From positions 558,001 to 622,000 of the forward strand of contig NZ_LR134508.1 in assembly GCF_900638335.1 (NCBI RefSeq): a DNA stretch of 64,000 nt, written 5' to 3'. The translations under genes were made by a program, and so were the position numbers. This DNA comes from Campylobacter lari (GTDB lineage Bacteria > Campylobacterota > Campylobacteria > Campylobacterales > Campylobacteraceae). Positions 1 through 7,603 of the stretch are shown piece after piece (position 1 is the stretch's first letter; each line of letters opens with the position of its first letter). The notes under the pieces were generated by a model, which searched no databases, was not told the DNA's origin, and saw only the letters and a program-made list of their open reading frames with translations.

Positions 1-598
1 CACCTATTAAAGTAGAAGGTATGGTAATAGCAAGCAAATCTACATAACCATCAAACCCAGCTAAAGGATTTTTGTTTATTTCTGGATTTAAAAGTAAAGC
101 TGTTAAGCTTACCACAGCAACAGAAACAGGACTTGCGATGATACCAAGCTGAGAAGAAATACTAGAGGCAGCCATAGGTCTTTCTGGGCGTATACCATTT
201 TTAATGGCAATGTCATAAATAATAGGCATCATGGTGTAAACAACATGCCCAGTCCCACAAAGTATAGTTAAAAAGCAAGTTACAAAAGGTGCTAAAATAG
301 TTAAAAATTTAGGGTTTTTTCTTAAAACTCTTTCTGCTACTTGTAACATTACATCCAAACCACCGCTAGCTTGTAAGGTTGCACTTGCTACAACAACAGC
401 TAAAATAGTAAGCATTACATCAATTGAAGGTTTTCCAGGTGCTACAGCAAAACCAAAACTTAAAACCAATAAACCTATACCGCCTAATAAACCTAGAGCG
501 ATACCTCCTTTTTTTGCCCCATAAAAAAGACAAATGAGAACTACGGCTAGTTGGATACTAAATTGAGTGCCTTCACTAAGGCTAGTTAGCATTTCCAT
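1..598 (-). CDS. dcuB: Anaerobic C4-dicarboxylate transporter DcuB (5' part only)
   Basis: Inner-membrane antiporter exchanging fumarate, malate or aspartate for succinate during fumarate respiration. Only the first 199 codons are present; the gene runs off the left edge, while family members are about 440-450 residues. The visible part is strongly hydrophobic and carries the DcuB-type stretches [43 protein letters not shown] and [10 protein letters not shown], which by memory fit E. coli DcuB better than DcuA. The ATG at 598 follows an AGGAG motif (about 604-608) at good spacing; another in-frame ATG at 592 is less well placed. The gene heads a leftward unit and its promoter must lie in the AT-rich gap 599-689. 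Confidence 0.9.
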   Translation of the reverse strand, partial: MEMLTSLSEGTQFSIQLAVVLICLFYGAKKGGIALGLLGGIGLLVLSFGFAVAPGKPSIDVMLTILAVVVASATLQASGGLDVMLQVAERVLRKNPKFLTILAPFVTCFLTILCGTGHVVYTMMPIIYDIAIKNGIRPERPMAASSISSQLGIIASPVSVAVVSLTALLLNPEINKNPLAGFDGYVDLLAITIPSTLIG

Positions 599-689
599 AC
601 TCTCTCCTTGTTTTTTTTGAAATATACGAGAGTATAGTGCAAGTTTTATTAATAGTAAATAAAATTTTTTATTATTTAAATAAATATTT

Positions 690-724
690 ACCAATATTTT
701 AATTTTATTTATTAAAATATTGGT
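690..724 (-). terminator. Perfect 13-bp inverted repeat, probable terminator of the pepD unit
   Basis: Arms at 690-702 and 712-724 are perfect complements (ACCAATATTTTAA and its reverse complement) around a 9-base loop. It lies just past the stop codon of the leftward dipeptidase gene and before the dcuB promoter region. The bases after the stem on the minus strand are A/T-rich but not a clean T-run, so a role as terminator or mRNA-end hairpin is inferred. Confidence 0.5.
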
Positions 725-737
725 TTTTATCTATGCT

Positions 738-2006
738 TTATTGATAATCTTTTAAGATAGCAAAAAGAATTTTACCGATTTTTTCGATAGAAACTATTTC
801 GCATTTTTCATCTGTTGAGTGAGGGCTATAAATATTTGGCCCTATAGAGCAACATTCTAGCGGCTGTTTTTCACTTATAATGCCACATTCTAAACCAGCA
901 TGTATGGTGTAAAGTTTGGCATTTGGATTTTCTTTTTTAAAATAACTTAGAATTTCTTCTCCAAAATTAGTATCTTTATTAGCCCAAGGTGAATAAAAAT
1001 TTGCACTTGAAACTTCACAGCTTTGCATTTTAAAATAGGTTAAGGTTTCAAATTCTATATTTTTAAGCTCTTGTAAATCATTTGATCTTGCAAAAAGTTC
1101 AAAATGAAATTTACCTTCTTTTTCATAAGCCAATGAAAGGTTGATACTTGTTTGGACTAAATTTAGATGATAATTGAAAGTTCTAACACCTTGTGCAAAA
1201 GCATTGATAATATTTAAAATAACTTGAGAATTTTTATAATATGTTCTTTTGATTTTGCCTATATAATTTACTTTAAAATGATTATTTTTTTTTGGAGGAT
1301 TTTTAAAAAATGCTATGATTTTGGCATGTTTTGGAATAGAGTTGATTCTCTCACCTGCTTTAAATTCACAAAGTTCACCTTGATTTTGAGTGATAAAGTA
1401 ACTTGCTTCTTTGATAGAAGATTTGATGTTTTTAACAATATCAATCCCTGAATGTCCGCCTTTAAAATCTATTGCTTCTATTTCATAGCATTCGCCTTCT
1501 TTTTCATCTATTTCTAATTTCAAACTAGCAAAAATATCTACTCCACCAGCGCAACCTATAACAACCTCATCATCACTTTCATGGTCTAAATTTAACAGCT
1601 TGTTTGAAATCAAAGTATGTGTAAGATTATTTGCTCCACAAAGGCCGACTTCTTCATCATTAGTAAAAAGACATTCGATGTTTTTAAAGTCTTTTAAAGC
1701 TTGCATCATTAATGACACGCCTATGCCATTATCTGCACCTAAACTCGAGTTTTTAGCTTTTAAATATCCATTTTCTTCATACATTTGTATATTTGGAGCC
1801 TCTCCCATGCAAACCATATCATAATGGCTTTGTAAACAAATTTTTGGATTTCCTTTGTATGTATGGATATTGCCTGCACTATCAACGCTTACTTGACAGT
1901 TGTGACTTTTAGCAAAATCAATGAGAAAATTTTTTAATTCTTCGGTTTTAAAACTACAATGAGGTATTTGAGTAATTTGTTTAAAATTTTGTATAATTTC
2001 TTGCAT
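738..2006 (-). CDS. pepD: PepD-type cytosolic dipeptidase (aminoacyl-histidine dipeptidase, M20 family)
   Basis: Predicted cytoplasmic two-metal dipeptidase feeding amino acids to a peptide-using organism. At 422 residues it is shorter than E. coli PepD (about 485). Visible metal-site motifs are LQSHYDMVC (His61, Asp63), SLGADNGIG (Asp92, the bridging Asp), TNDEEVG (catalytic/metal Glu pair near 118-119), LDHE (Asp141) and SPHSTDE near the C-terminus (His396). The reading frame extends 24 codons further upstream without a ribosome site; ATG 2006 is chosen because AAGGAG (2012-2017) precedes it. It diverges from the nuclease gene across a 51-base gap. Confidence 0.88.
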   Translation of the reverse strand: MQEIIQNFKQITQIPHCSFKTEELKNFLIDFAKSHNCQVSVDSAGNIHTYKGNPKICLQSHYDMVCMGEAPNIQMYEENGYLKAKNSSLGADNGIGVSLMMQALKDFKNIECLFTNDEEVGLCGANNLTHTLISNKLLNLDHESDDEVVIGCAGGVDIFASLKLEIDEKEGECYEIEAIDFKGGHSGIDIVKNIKSSIKEASYFITQNQGELCEFKAGERINSIPKHAKIIAFFKNPPKKNNHFKVNYIGKIKRTYYKNSQVILNIINAFAQGVRTFNYHLNLVQTSINLSLAYEKEGKFHFELFARSNDLQELKNIEFETLTYFKMQSCEVSSANFYSPWANKDTNFGEEILSYFKKENPNAKLYTIHAGLECGIISEKQPLECCSIGPNIYSPHSTDEKCEIVSIEKIGKILFAILKDYQ

Positions 2007-2057
2007 AAAATCTCCTTTTTTATAATTATGGCATATTTTTATATAGATGAGGTTTAA
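2007..2057. promoter_or_regulatory. Compact divergent promoter region (pepD / thermonuclease)
   Basis: This 51-base gap must hold start signals for two divergent genes. On the plus strand TATAAT occurs at 2021-2026, 31 bases before the nuclease ATG. On the minus strand CATAAT (2025-2030) is a possible -10 for pepD with AAGGAG near its start. The two boxes would overlap, so the promoters may compete. This rests on motif matching only. Confidence 0.35.
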
Positions 2058-2582
2058 ATGAAAATTTCTAAAAAACAAATTATTTTTTTTATAACTTTAT
2101 TAAAAGATCCAAAGAAAATTTTAATTATGTTTTTTTTAATCGCTTTTGCTTATATCTTAAACTATGATGGTGGATCTTATATTAATGCCAAAGTAAGTCA
2201 TGTGATAGATGGTGATACTATTGAAGCTAAATTTGAAGATAAAAAACTTAAAATTAGACTTTTTGGTATAGATGCACCTGAGAGTGATCAAGCTTATGGA
2301 AAGATGGCTATGCAGTTTTTAAGTGCAATTGTATTAAACAAAGAAGTGGTTTTGAGTGTAAAAGATGAGGATAAATATGGTAGAATTTTAGCCATTGTGT
2401 ATTTAAACGATAAAGATATTAATCAAGTTATGGTTAAAAATGGTTTTGCTTGGGCTTATGAACACTATAGTGATTTATATGTAAATGAGCAAAATTATGC
2501 CAAAGAAAATAAAAAAGGTTTATGGGCAGATGAAAATCCTATAGAGCCTTATAAATGGCGTAGGCAAATAAGATTAAAATAG
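2058..2582 (+). CDS. Membrane-anchored thermonuclease (staphylococcal nuclease family)
   Basis: Predicted exported, calcium-dependent phosphodiesterase acting on DNA/RNA at the cell surface or in the periplasm. It is 174 residues: a basic N-terminus, one hydrophobic segment at about 21-34, then an SNase domain. The domain holds HVIDGDTIEA (Asp51/Asp53 region), IRLFGIDAPE (Arg67, Glu75) and DKYGRI (Arg109), matching the Arg-Glu-Arg catalytic set of SNase. The stop is followed after 8 bases by the small lipoprotein, so the two are likely co-transcribed. The same pair follows a dipeptidase gene in C. jejuni (Cj0979c/Cj0978c from memory). The biological substrate is unknown. Confidence 0.85.
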   Translation: MKISKKQIIFFITLLKDPKKILIMFFLIAFAYILNYDGGSYINAKVSHVIDGDTIEAKFEDKKLKIRLFGIDAPESDQAYGKMAMQFLSAIVLNKEVVLSVKDEDKYGRILAIVYLNDKDINQVMVKNGFAWAYEHYSDLYVNEQNYAKENKKGLWADENPIEPYKWRRQIRLK

Positions 2583-2590
2583 GAAAAGAG

Positions 2591-2776
2591 ATGTTTAAAA
2601 AAATATTTTTCATTGGGTTTTTAGCATTATTTTTTGGTGGTTGTTTTGTAAATGAAAGAGGGGTTTCAAATCGCTTTTATGATGATTGCAAAGAGTATTA
2701 CGATGCAAGCGGGGGTTACCATAAGGAATGCCCTAAAAATTGGGTGGATTTGCCTTTAACCCCCGATTCCTTTTAA
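2591..2776 (+). CDS. Small lipoprotein of unknown function
   Basis: A 61-residue protein with a type II signal peptide: basic start MFKK, hydrophobic core, and FFGGC lipobox giving a mature lipoprotein starting at Cys18. The mature part is short and polar with two more cysteines (DDCKEYYDA and KECPKN), so an exported disulfide is possible. ATG is preceded by aggaaaagag. It follows the nuclease gene by 8 bases. Its last 21 bases overlap the end of the oppositely oriented Cj0977-like gene. I do not recognise a domain; a Cj0978c homologue is likely from context. Confidence 0.8.
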   Translation: MFKKIFFIGFLALFFGGCFVNERGVSNRFYDDCKEYYDASGGYHKECPKNWVDLPLTPDSF

Positions 2777-3319
2777 GGCTGCATTGAGTTCTTCTTGTGT
2801 TGTTTCTTGTTTGGCAGGTTCTTGTTGGTTTTGGTTGTTGTTTGTAGTGTTTTGGCTCTGTTTAAGTTTAAATATATGATCTTCGGTTGTTACAACCTGA
2901 AAAGATGCATCAAAAATTTTAATCTCATTAACAAAACCTGAAACCTTCACCTCTCTTTTTCTTGAATCATCGCTAAAAAGAGCATTTGCTTCAAGATTTA
3001 AAATATCTCCGACTTTTAAAGGAGCGTAAAAAAAGCTTCTTGAGCCTATTAAGACACTAAATTCTTTATTGATTGCAGCTTGAGCTATATAATTAGCTGC
3101 ATTAAATACAAAACCACTGTGTACTAATCCTAGCTCATCTACTGCCATATCATGAGTTGTGATTAAAATGCCTTTAGCAAAATTTTTTTCTATATGAGAA
3201 ATACTTCCTGCTAAAGTATTGTTTATCCCAGGACAAGTGATAAGTTCTGATTTGATACGATTTAATTCTTCAGGATCTATTAATTCTTCTATGCTAACAG
3301 CGCTTGCTGCTCTTGCCAT
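2756..3319 (-). CDS. Hot-dog-fold virulence-associated protein (Cj0977 homologue)
   Basis: A 187-residue soluble protein with no signal peptide. The central part (about 45-145) contains THDMAVDELGLVHSGFVFNA, typical of hot-dog thioesterase-like proteins (FapR/PaaI type) that bind acyl-CoA. The last 35 residues are Gln/Asn/Thr-rich and probably disordered. In C. jejuni the homologue Cj0977 is reported to be sigma-28-controlled and needed for invasion although not for motility. Here it starts 2 bases after the cmoB stop, so it is probably co-transcribed with cmoB. No enzymatic activity can be assigned from sequence. Confidence 0.8.
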   Translation of the reverse strand: MARAASAVSIEELIDPEELNRIKSELITCPGINNTLAGSISHIEKNFAKGILITTHDMAVDELGLVHSGFVFNAANYIAQAAINKEFSVLIGSRSFFYAPLKVGDILNLEANALFSDDSRKREVKVSGFVNEIKIFDASFQVVTTEDHIFKLKQSQNTTNNNQNQQEPAKQETTQEELNAALKGIGG

Positions 3320-3321
3320 TT

Positions 3322-4197
3322 TTACACCTTTAATTTAACATAAACTCTTTTTGGTGCTTCATAACCTTCACAAGTTAAATTTGAGTCATTTTTATCTAAA
3401 AATTGATCTAAGGAATAAGAGTCAATCCATTGCGTTTTTCTTTGCTCTTCATGATCAGTTTGTTTAGTCGTTATAACTTCAAATTCACTAAATCCAGCTC
3501 TATAACACCAATTTCTTAAACCCAATATCGACGGAATAAAAAAAATATTTGGTATTTTTGAGTAAGTTTTTTGAGGAATGAGAGCGATTTCTCTTTCATC
3601 TTCTATATACATAGTATCTAAAAAGACTATACCATCTTTATTTAAAGATTGCTTGAGTTGTTTTAGCATGGCTATAGGATCGCTGCGGTGATAAATTACA
3701 CCAAGACAAAAAATCACATCAAATTTTATACCATAATTTGGAACATTAGCTACCCCTAAAAGTTCATATTGTATAGGAGTTTTAGCAATAGAATTTAAAA
3801 GTAAAAATTGCAAATAATACTTAATAGAAGGATCAAAACCTATGAGTTTTAAAGGATTAAATTCAAGCATTTTAAACATATAATAGCCATTATTACAACC
3901 AATATCTGCAACTATTTTGCCTTTGATTTCTTGCATATGTGGTTTTAATATATTAAATTTAATAAAACTTTGCCATTCTGTATCTATAAATAAATCATTG
4001 ATTTTAAAAGGTCCTTTGCGCCAAGGTTTTAATTCTAAGGCAATTTCTTTAATCTCGTTATCTAAGCTTTTATCACAAAAAATATCAAAACTATCATTTA
4101 TAAGATAACTTGATTTTTGAATTTTTTCACTAAGGTTTTGAATTTTTTCATACAAAGGGTGTTTTAAAACTTGCTTTAATAAAGCATTATCTTGCAT
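3322..4197 (-). CDS. cmoB: tRNA U34 carboxymethyltransferase CmoB
   Basis: Transfers a carboxymethyl group from carboxy-S-adenosylmethionine to 5-hydroxyuridine at tRNA position 34, making cmo5U. At 291 residues it is somewhat shorter than E. coli CmoB (323). The SAM-type Rossmann motif VADIGCNNGYY is at about 96-106; LKPWRKGPF at about 56-64 matches the conserved WRKGP segment of the family; FCLGVIYHRSDP follows in the methyltransferase core. The start has AAGGAAA immediately upstream, sandwiched against the flaC terminator. It partners functionally with CmoA, which is not in this window. Confidence 0.88.
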   Translation of the reverse strand: MQDNALLKQVLKHPLYEKIQNLSEKIQKSSYLINDSFDIFCDKSLDNEIKEIALELKPWRKGPFKINDLFIDTEWQSFIKFNILKPHMQEIKGKIVADIGCNNGYYMFKMLEFNPLKLIGFDPSIKYYLQFLLLNSIAKTPIQYELLGVANVPNYGIKFDVIFCLGVIYHRSDPIAMLKQLKQSLNKDGIVFLDTMYIEDEREIALIPQKTYSKIPNIFFIPSILGLRNWCYRAGFSEFEVITTKQTDHEEQRKTQWIDSYSLDQFLDKNDSNLTCEGYEAPKRVYVKLKV

Positions 4198-4207
4198 ATT
4201 TTTCCTT

Positions 4208-4235
4208 AAAAAACTCCCTTATTTTGGGGGTTTTT
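4208..4235 (-). terminator. Intrinsic terminator after flaC, abutting the cmoB ribosome site
   Basis: Read on the minus strand: an A-run, CCCCC, a 7-base loop, GGGAG and a T6 tract. The arms are 4208-4218 and 4226-4235 with one wobble pair, and the run of six T sits at 4213-4208. It begins within two bases of the flaC stop codon and the T-run ends only a few bases before the cmoB AAGGA motif. It is a good rho-independent terminator that must be read through for cmoB to be expressed from the flaC promoter. Confidence 0.75.
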
Positions 4236-4236
4236 G

Positions 4237-4986
4237 TTATTGAAGTAAGCTTGCTAATTTGGTTTGCAGCATTACATTTGAGTGAGCATTTGCAAATAAA
4301 AATGCATTTTCTTTTAAGTAGTTTGCATTAAAATCGTTGATATTTTGCGCTAAGTCATTATTTTGTAATTTGCTTTCAGCTTCTTTGGTATTAATGCTAG
4401 TTTGCAAAGATGAGTTAATATTGGAATGGATAGCATTGATCCCAGCACCAATATCTGCGCGTAAAGAACTTACTTGATCTTGAAAATCGCGAATTCCATC
4501 TTGGTTTTCAAGGCTTAAATTTGCTGTGCTTGGTTGATTTAAATTAATACTTTCAACTCCAGTACCAACAACAAAATCCATACTTTGGAAGACATTTTTT
4601 CCATTAAAAGTTGCATTTGAAAATGCATCATTGATTGAGCTTATGAGTTTGTTTGCTTCAGTATTTAACATACTTTTTTGTCTATCATTTAATGCAGCGC
4701 TGTTTGAGCGTACCGAAAGTTCATTAAGTCTATCCGCGGTAGCTGAGATGTTATTTAGCGCTGAGTCTGCAATTTGCAAAACACCTACTGAATCATATGC
4801 GTTTAAAACACCTTGATCTATGGTGCCATACTGACTTCTTAAAGAATCAGCTATGGCTAAATTTGCCCCATCGCTTCCATCTATAGCACGCATTGCAGCT
4901 ATATTTTCTAAAGCTTTTTCTTGGCTTTTTTGTGCTTGGTTTAAGTAATGATTTTGTTGAGTTGTTCCTATATCGCCTATTTTCAT
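4237..4986 (-). CDS. flaC: FlaC, flagellin-like protein secreted through the flagellar apparatus
   Basis: A 249-residue protein with conserved flagellin D0/D1 ends but no variable surface D2/D3 region, the same length I recall for C. jejuni FlaC. N-terminal D0/D1 helices include QKALENIAAMRAIDG-like and LNELSVRSNSAALNDRQ segments; the C-terminal helix runs from LRADIGAGINAIHSNINSS to TKLASLLQ. There is no Sec signal, consistent with flagellar type III export. In C. jejuni FlaC is secreted, binds host cells and modulates TLR5 signalling. GGAG precedes the ATG. The gene sits alone between a terminator and its own promoter. Confidence 0.9.
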   Translation of the reverse strand: MKIGDIGTTQQNHYLNQAQKSQEKALENIAAMRAIDGSDGANLAIADSLRSQYGTIDQGVLNAYDSVGVLQIADSALNNISATADRLNELSVRSNSAALNDRQKSMLNTEANKLISSINDAFSNATFNGKNVFQSMDFVVGTGVESINLNQPSTANLSLENQDGIRDFQDQVSSLRADIGAGINAIHSNINSSLQTSINTKEAESKLQNNDLAQNINDFNANYLKENAFLFANAHSNVMLQTKLASLLQ

Positions 4987-5013
4987 CTTTGACTCCTTTT
5001 AAAGACTTATCTT

Positions 5014-5019
5014 ATTATA
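5014..5019 (-). promoter_or_regulatory. flaC promoter -10 box
   Basis: TATAAT on the minus strand, 27 bases before the flaC ATG, within the context GTGATATAATAAG, preceded by an A/T-rich tract typical of Campylobacter sigma-70 promoters. GTGATAT also resembles the sigma-28 (FliA) -10 core CGATAT, but no correctly spaced TAAA-type -35 is visible. It overlaps the stop codon of the upstream gene. Confidence 0.5.
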
Positions 5020-5487
5020 TCACTTTTTTGTTTTAAAATTTAAAAAAAACAAAATTACTTGTGATAACATGATAATTTTCATCACAACTTCACTTGCACC
5101 ATGAATTTTTATAAATTCTTGAGTCTTAGTTGCTTCTTCTCCTAAGCTTTGTGCTTCTAAAACATAAGCAGTGAAGTAAAATACAAAAAGCAAACTTAGT
5201 GCCAAAATGATTAAAGAAAGCATAAATTTTGAAAAATTTATTTTAAAAGTTAAATTTTTATCCTTAAATGAGAAAATTTCCATTAAAATAGATAAAACAC
5301 TCACACCTAGCAAAACATAACCAAATTGTACAAAAATGTGTGTCATTAAAAGTCCGCTTTGAAAATGAGTTAAAACCCCTTCGCCTATGAATTTAGCAGG
5401 ATAAAATATAGTCGGAGCTAAAAATACACCTATGCTAATTTCAATACCAATTAAACTTGCTAGTAAAAATAAATATATTGATTTCAT
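5020..5487 (-). CDS. Small integral membrane protein (DUF4149-like)
   Basis: A 155-residue protein with four predicted hydrophobic segments (about 3-25, 43-65, 78-103 and 130-150), no catalytic motif seen. Length and layout resemble the DUF4149 family of uncharacterised bacterial membrane proteins. The frame is open 16 codons further upstream, but ATG 5487 is preceded by AGGAGA (5492-5497) and is preferred. It lies between prmC and flaC, the same neighbours as Cj0721c in C. jejuni as remembered. Function unknown. Confidence 0.75.
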   Translation of the reverse strand: MKSIYLFLLASLIGIEISIGVFLAPTIFYPAKFIGEGVLTHFQSGLLMTHIFVQFGYVLLGVSVLSILMEIFSFKDKNLTFKINFSKFMLSLIILALSLLFVFYFTAYVLEAQSLGEEATKTQEFIKIHGASEVVMKIIMLSQVILFFLNFKTKK

Positions 5488-5516
5488 ATTTTCTCCTATA
5501 AAAAGATAATTATAGT

Positions 5517-6320
5517 CTAATTTTTTAAATTCCACGCAACAAAGGCTCTATCAAATCCATTATAATCTTGATAAAAAGTGGCTTTAAAACCATTTTCTTC
5601 TAAAATTTTATTTAAAATTGCTTTTTGATCATAACCAAACTCACACGCTAAGACTTTTGTGTTATGATTTTTGGCAAAAAGGATAATTTCATGTAAAATT
5701 TCCCAGCCTTTATCTCCTCCAAATAAAGCATTATGTGGTTCATTTTGCACCCATTTATCTAAAGGATAGTCATTTTTAATATAAGGTGGATTAGAAAAAA
5801 TAAAGTCAAAATTTCCACGCATGCTTTTAAAATCGCAAAGTTGAAAGTTAATTAAATTTAAAACATGATGAAAATCTGCATTTTTTTTAGCAAGCTCTAG
5901 TGCTTTTGGATTAATATCGCAAGCTTGTATAAAAATTTGCTTTAACTTTGCTAGGCAAATACTTAAAATTCCACTCCCAAAGCCAATTTCAAGTATATTT
6001 TTAAAAGAGTTATGATCTAAAATTTCCAAGCATCTTTCAAGTAATATTTCACTATCAAAACGTGGTATCAAAACCCCTTTTTTAATAAAAAAATCTAAAC
6101 CATAAAACTGCGTTTTTTGAAATAAATATTCAAAAGGCTCGCCGTATAAAAATCTATCAACATATTCTAAAAAAACTTTTTCATCGATTTGAAATTCAGG
6201 GTTTAAAAAAACCCAAGCCCTATCTTTTTGCAAAAGCTCACAAAGAATAAAAAGTATATATTCTTTGTGAGTAGGGTCCTTTGCATAAGCTTGTTCTAAA
6301 GCTTGTTTGATTGAAATCAT
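5517..6320 (-). CDS. prmC: Peptide chain release factor N5-glutamine methyltransferase PrmC
   Basis: Methylates the GGQ glutamine of release factors RF1/RF2 using SAM. It is 267 residues, near the usual length of 270-290. An N-terminal helical domain includes FLYGEPFEYLFQKTQFYGLDF and IPRFDSEILLE, family hallmarks of substrate recognition. The methyltransferase core has ILEIGFGSGILSICLA (SAM loop) and the catalytic SNPPYI motif. The ATG overlaps the stop of the upstream M48 peptidase by 4 bases, so the two are translationally coupled. Confidence 0.93.
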   Translation of the reverse strand: MISIKQALEQAYAKDPTHKEYILFILCELLQKDRAWVFLNPEFQIDEKVFLEYVDRFLYGEPFEYLFQKTQFYGLDFFIKKGVLIPRFDSEILLERCLEILDHNSFKNILEIGFGSGILSICLAKLKQIFIQACDINPKALELAKKNADFHHVLNLINFQLCDFKSMRGNFDFIFSNPPYIKNDYPLDKWVQNEPHNALFGGDKGWEILHEIILFAKNHNTKVLACEFGYDQKAILNKILEENGFKATFYQDYNGFDRAFVAWNLKN

Positions 6321-7504
6321 TGTAAAGCTTTGATTCTATCATAAATACAAGGATGACTTAGGTGAAAGAAAGTATAAATTTTACTTGTTTTAACAAAGGC
6401 TTTATTTTCTTTTGCTAAAGCTATGAGAGCATTTTTCATATCTTCTTTAGAGCTTAGTTTTGCTCCATGTAAGTCAGCATTAAATTCATTTTTTTGGCTC
6501 ATTTTATTAAGTAGTGGAGAGATAATAAAAGTAAAAATATTTCCAAAAATCAATAAAAGTGCAAAAACTCCAGCATTTACTCCATCTAAGTGACTTTCAA
6601 TATAAAAAAAGCTTGGTAAGTGTGCAAAGATAAAAAATAAAGCAAAAAGCATAAAAGCGCTAGCAAATAACATTTTTAGTAAATCTTTATGCACAAAATG
6701 CCCTAGCTCATGACCTAAAACAGCAATGAGTTCTTTTTCTTTTAAGGCATTTAAAAGTGTATCAAAAAGCACCACTCTTTTACTTTTAAATAAACCGCCA
6801 AAATAAGCATTTAATCTTTTATCCCTTTTACTTGCATCAATAACATAAACACCATTTGCACTAAAGCCACATTTTTGCATTAAATTGGTGATTTTTTTTA
6901 ATAAATTCTCATCTTCAAGTTTTTTCATTTTATTAAACATTGGTGCAATAAGTGTAGGGTAGATGAGATTTATAATAAGTATGATTATAAAGCTTAAAGC
7001 AAAAGCAACGATCCACCAGTATGTGTTAAAAAATTCAAAGCAAAATACTAAAGCATAAATGATTAAAAAGCCAAAAATAAGCATTAGAGCTAAAGATTTA
7101 ATACTATCTTTAACAAAAAGAGCTAAAGTCATATTTGAAAAGCCGTGTTTTTTATCTTTTATAAAGCTTTCGTAATAACTAAGTGGTAAATTTAAAATAC
7201 TAATAACCAATAAAAATGCAAGTAAAAATAAAGTATTTTCTAAAGTCGAATTTTCTTTTATGAAAACTTCTTTTAAATACAAAAAGCCAAAGCTAATCCA
7301 AGAAATATTAATTATCAGATTATAAAGATTAGAAAAGATTTTGTATTTTTCATTTTCTATGGCGATATTTGCAGCATTTTTATAATCATGCTCATTTAAA
7401 ATAATCGCTTGTTTTTCTCTTTCTTTTTTTAAAAAAGAAATTTGCATATAAGATATAAAAACCAAAAAGGCTGTGTAAATACATAAAATAGATATTAAAG
7501 TCAT
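6317..7504 (-). CDS. Integral membrane zinc peptidase, M48 (Ste24-like) family
   Basis: A 395-residue membrane metalloprotease resembling eukaryotic Ste24/CAAX prenyl protease and bacterial homologues; the natural substrate in bacteria is not settled. Several membrane segments occur before residue 190 and again at about 270-335. The zinc site HELGH lies at 265-269, with the third ligand Glu in NEFNADLHGA near 340. It is longer than HtpX (about 290) because of the Ste24-like N-terminal membrane region. It overlaps prmC by 4 bases. The start has only a weak purine tract upstream. Confidence 0.85.
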   Translation of the reverse strand: MTLISILCIYTAFLVFISYMQISFLKKEREKQAIILNEHDYKNAANIAIENEKYKIFSNLYNLIINISWISFGFLYLKEVFIKENSTLENTLFLLAFLLVISILNLPLSYYESFIKDKKHGFSNMTLALFVKDSIKSLALMLIFGFLIIYALVFCFEFFNTYWWIVAFALSFIIILIINLIYPTLIAPMFNKMKKLEDENLLKKITNLMQKCGFSANGVYVIDASKRDKRLNAYFGGLFKSKRVVLFDTLLNALKEKELIAVLGHELGHFVHKDLLKMLFASAFMLFALFFIFAHLPSFFYIESHLDGVNAGVFALLLIFGNIFTFIISPLLNKMSQKNEFNADLHGAKLSSKEDMKNALIALAKENKAFVKTSKIYTFFHLSHPCIYDRIKALQ

Positions 7505-7551
7505 AATTTTTCCATGTAATTTTTTTAAAAATATGTAATAAGAAAGTAAAT

Positions 7552-7577
7552 AAGCATAGGTAAATTTACCTATGCTT
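7552..7577 (-). terminator. Perfect 13-bp palindrome, probable autotransporter terminator
   Basis: AAGCATAGGTAAA (7552-7564) is followed directly by its reverse complement (7565-7577). It sits 26 bases beyond the stop codon of the leftward autotransporter gene and before the M48 gene. On the minus strand it is followed by a moderately T-rich stretch. It probably terminates or protects the autotransporter mRNA. Confidence 0.55.
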
Positions 7578-7603
7578 GTATAAGAAGAATTCTTTTTTAT
7601 TAA

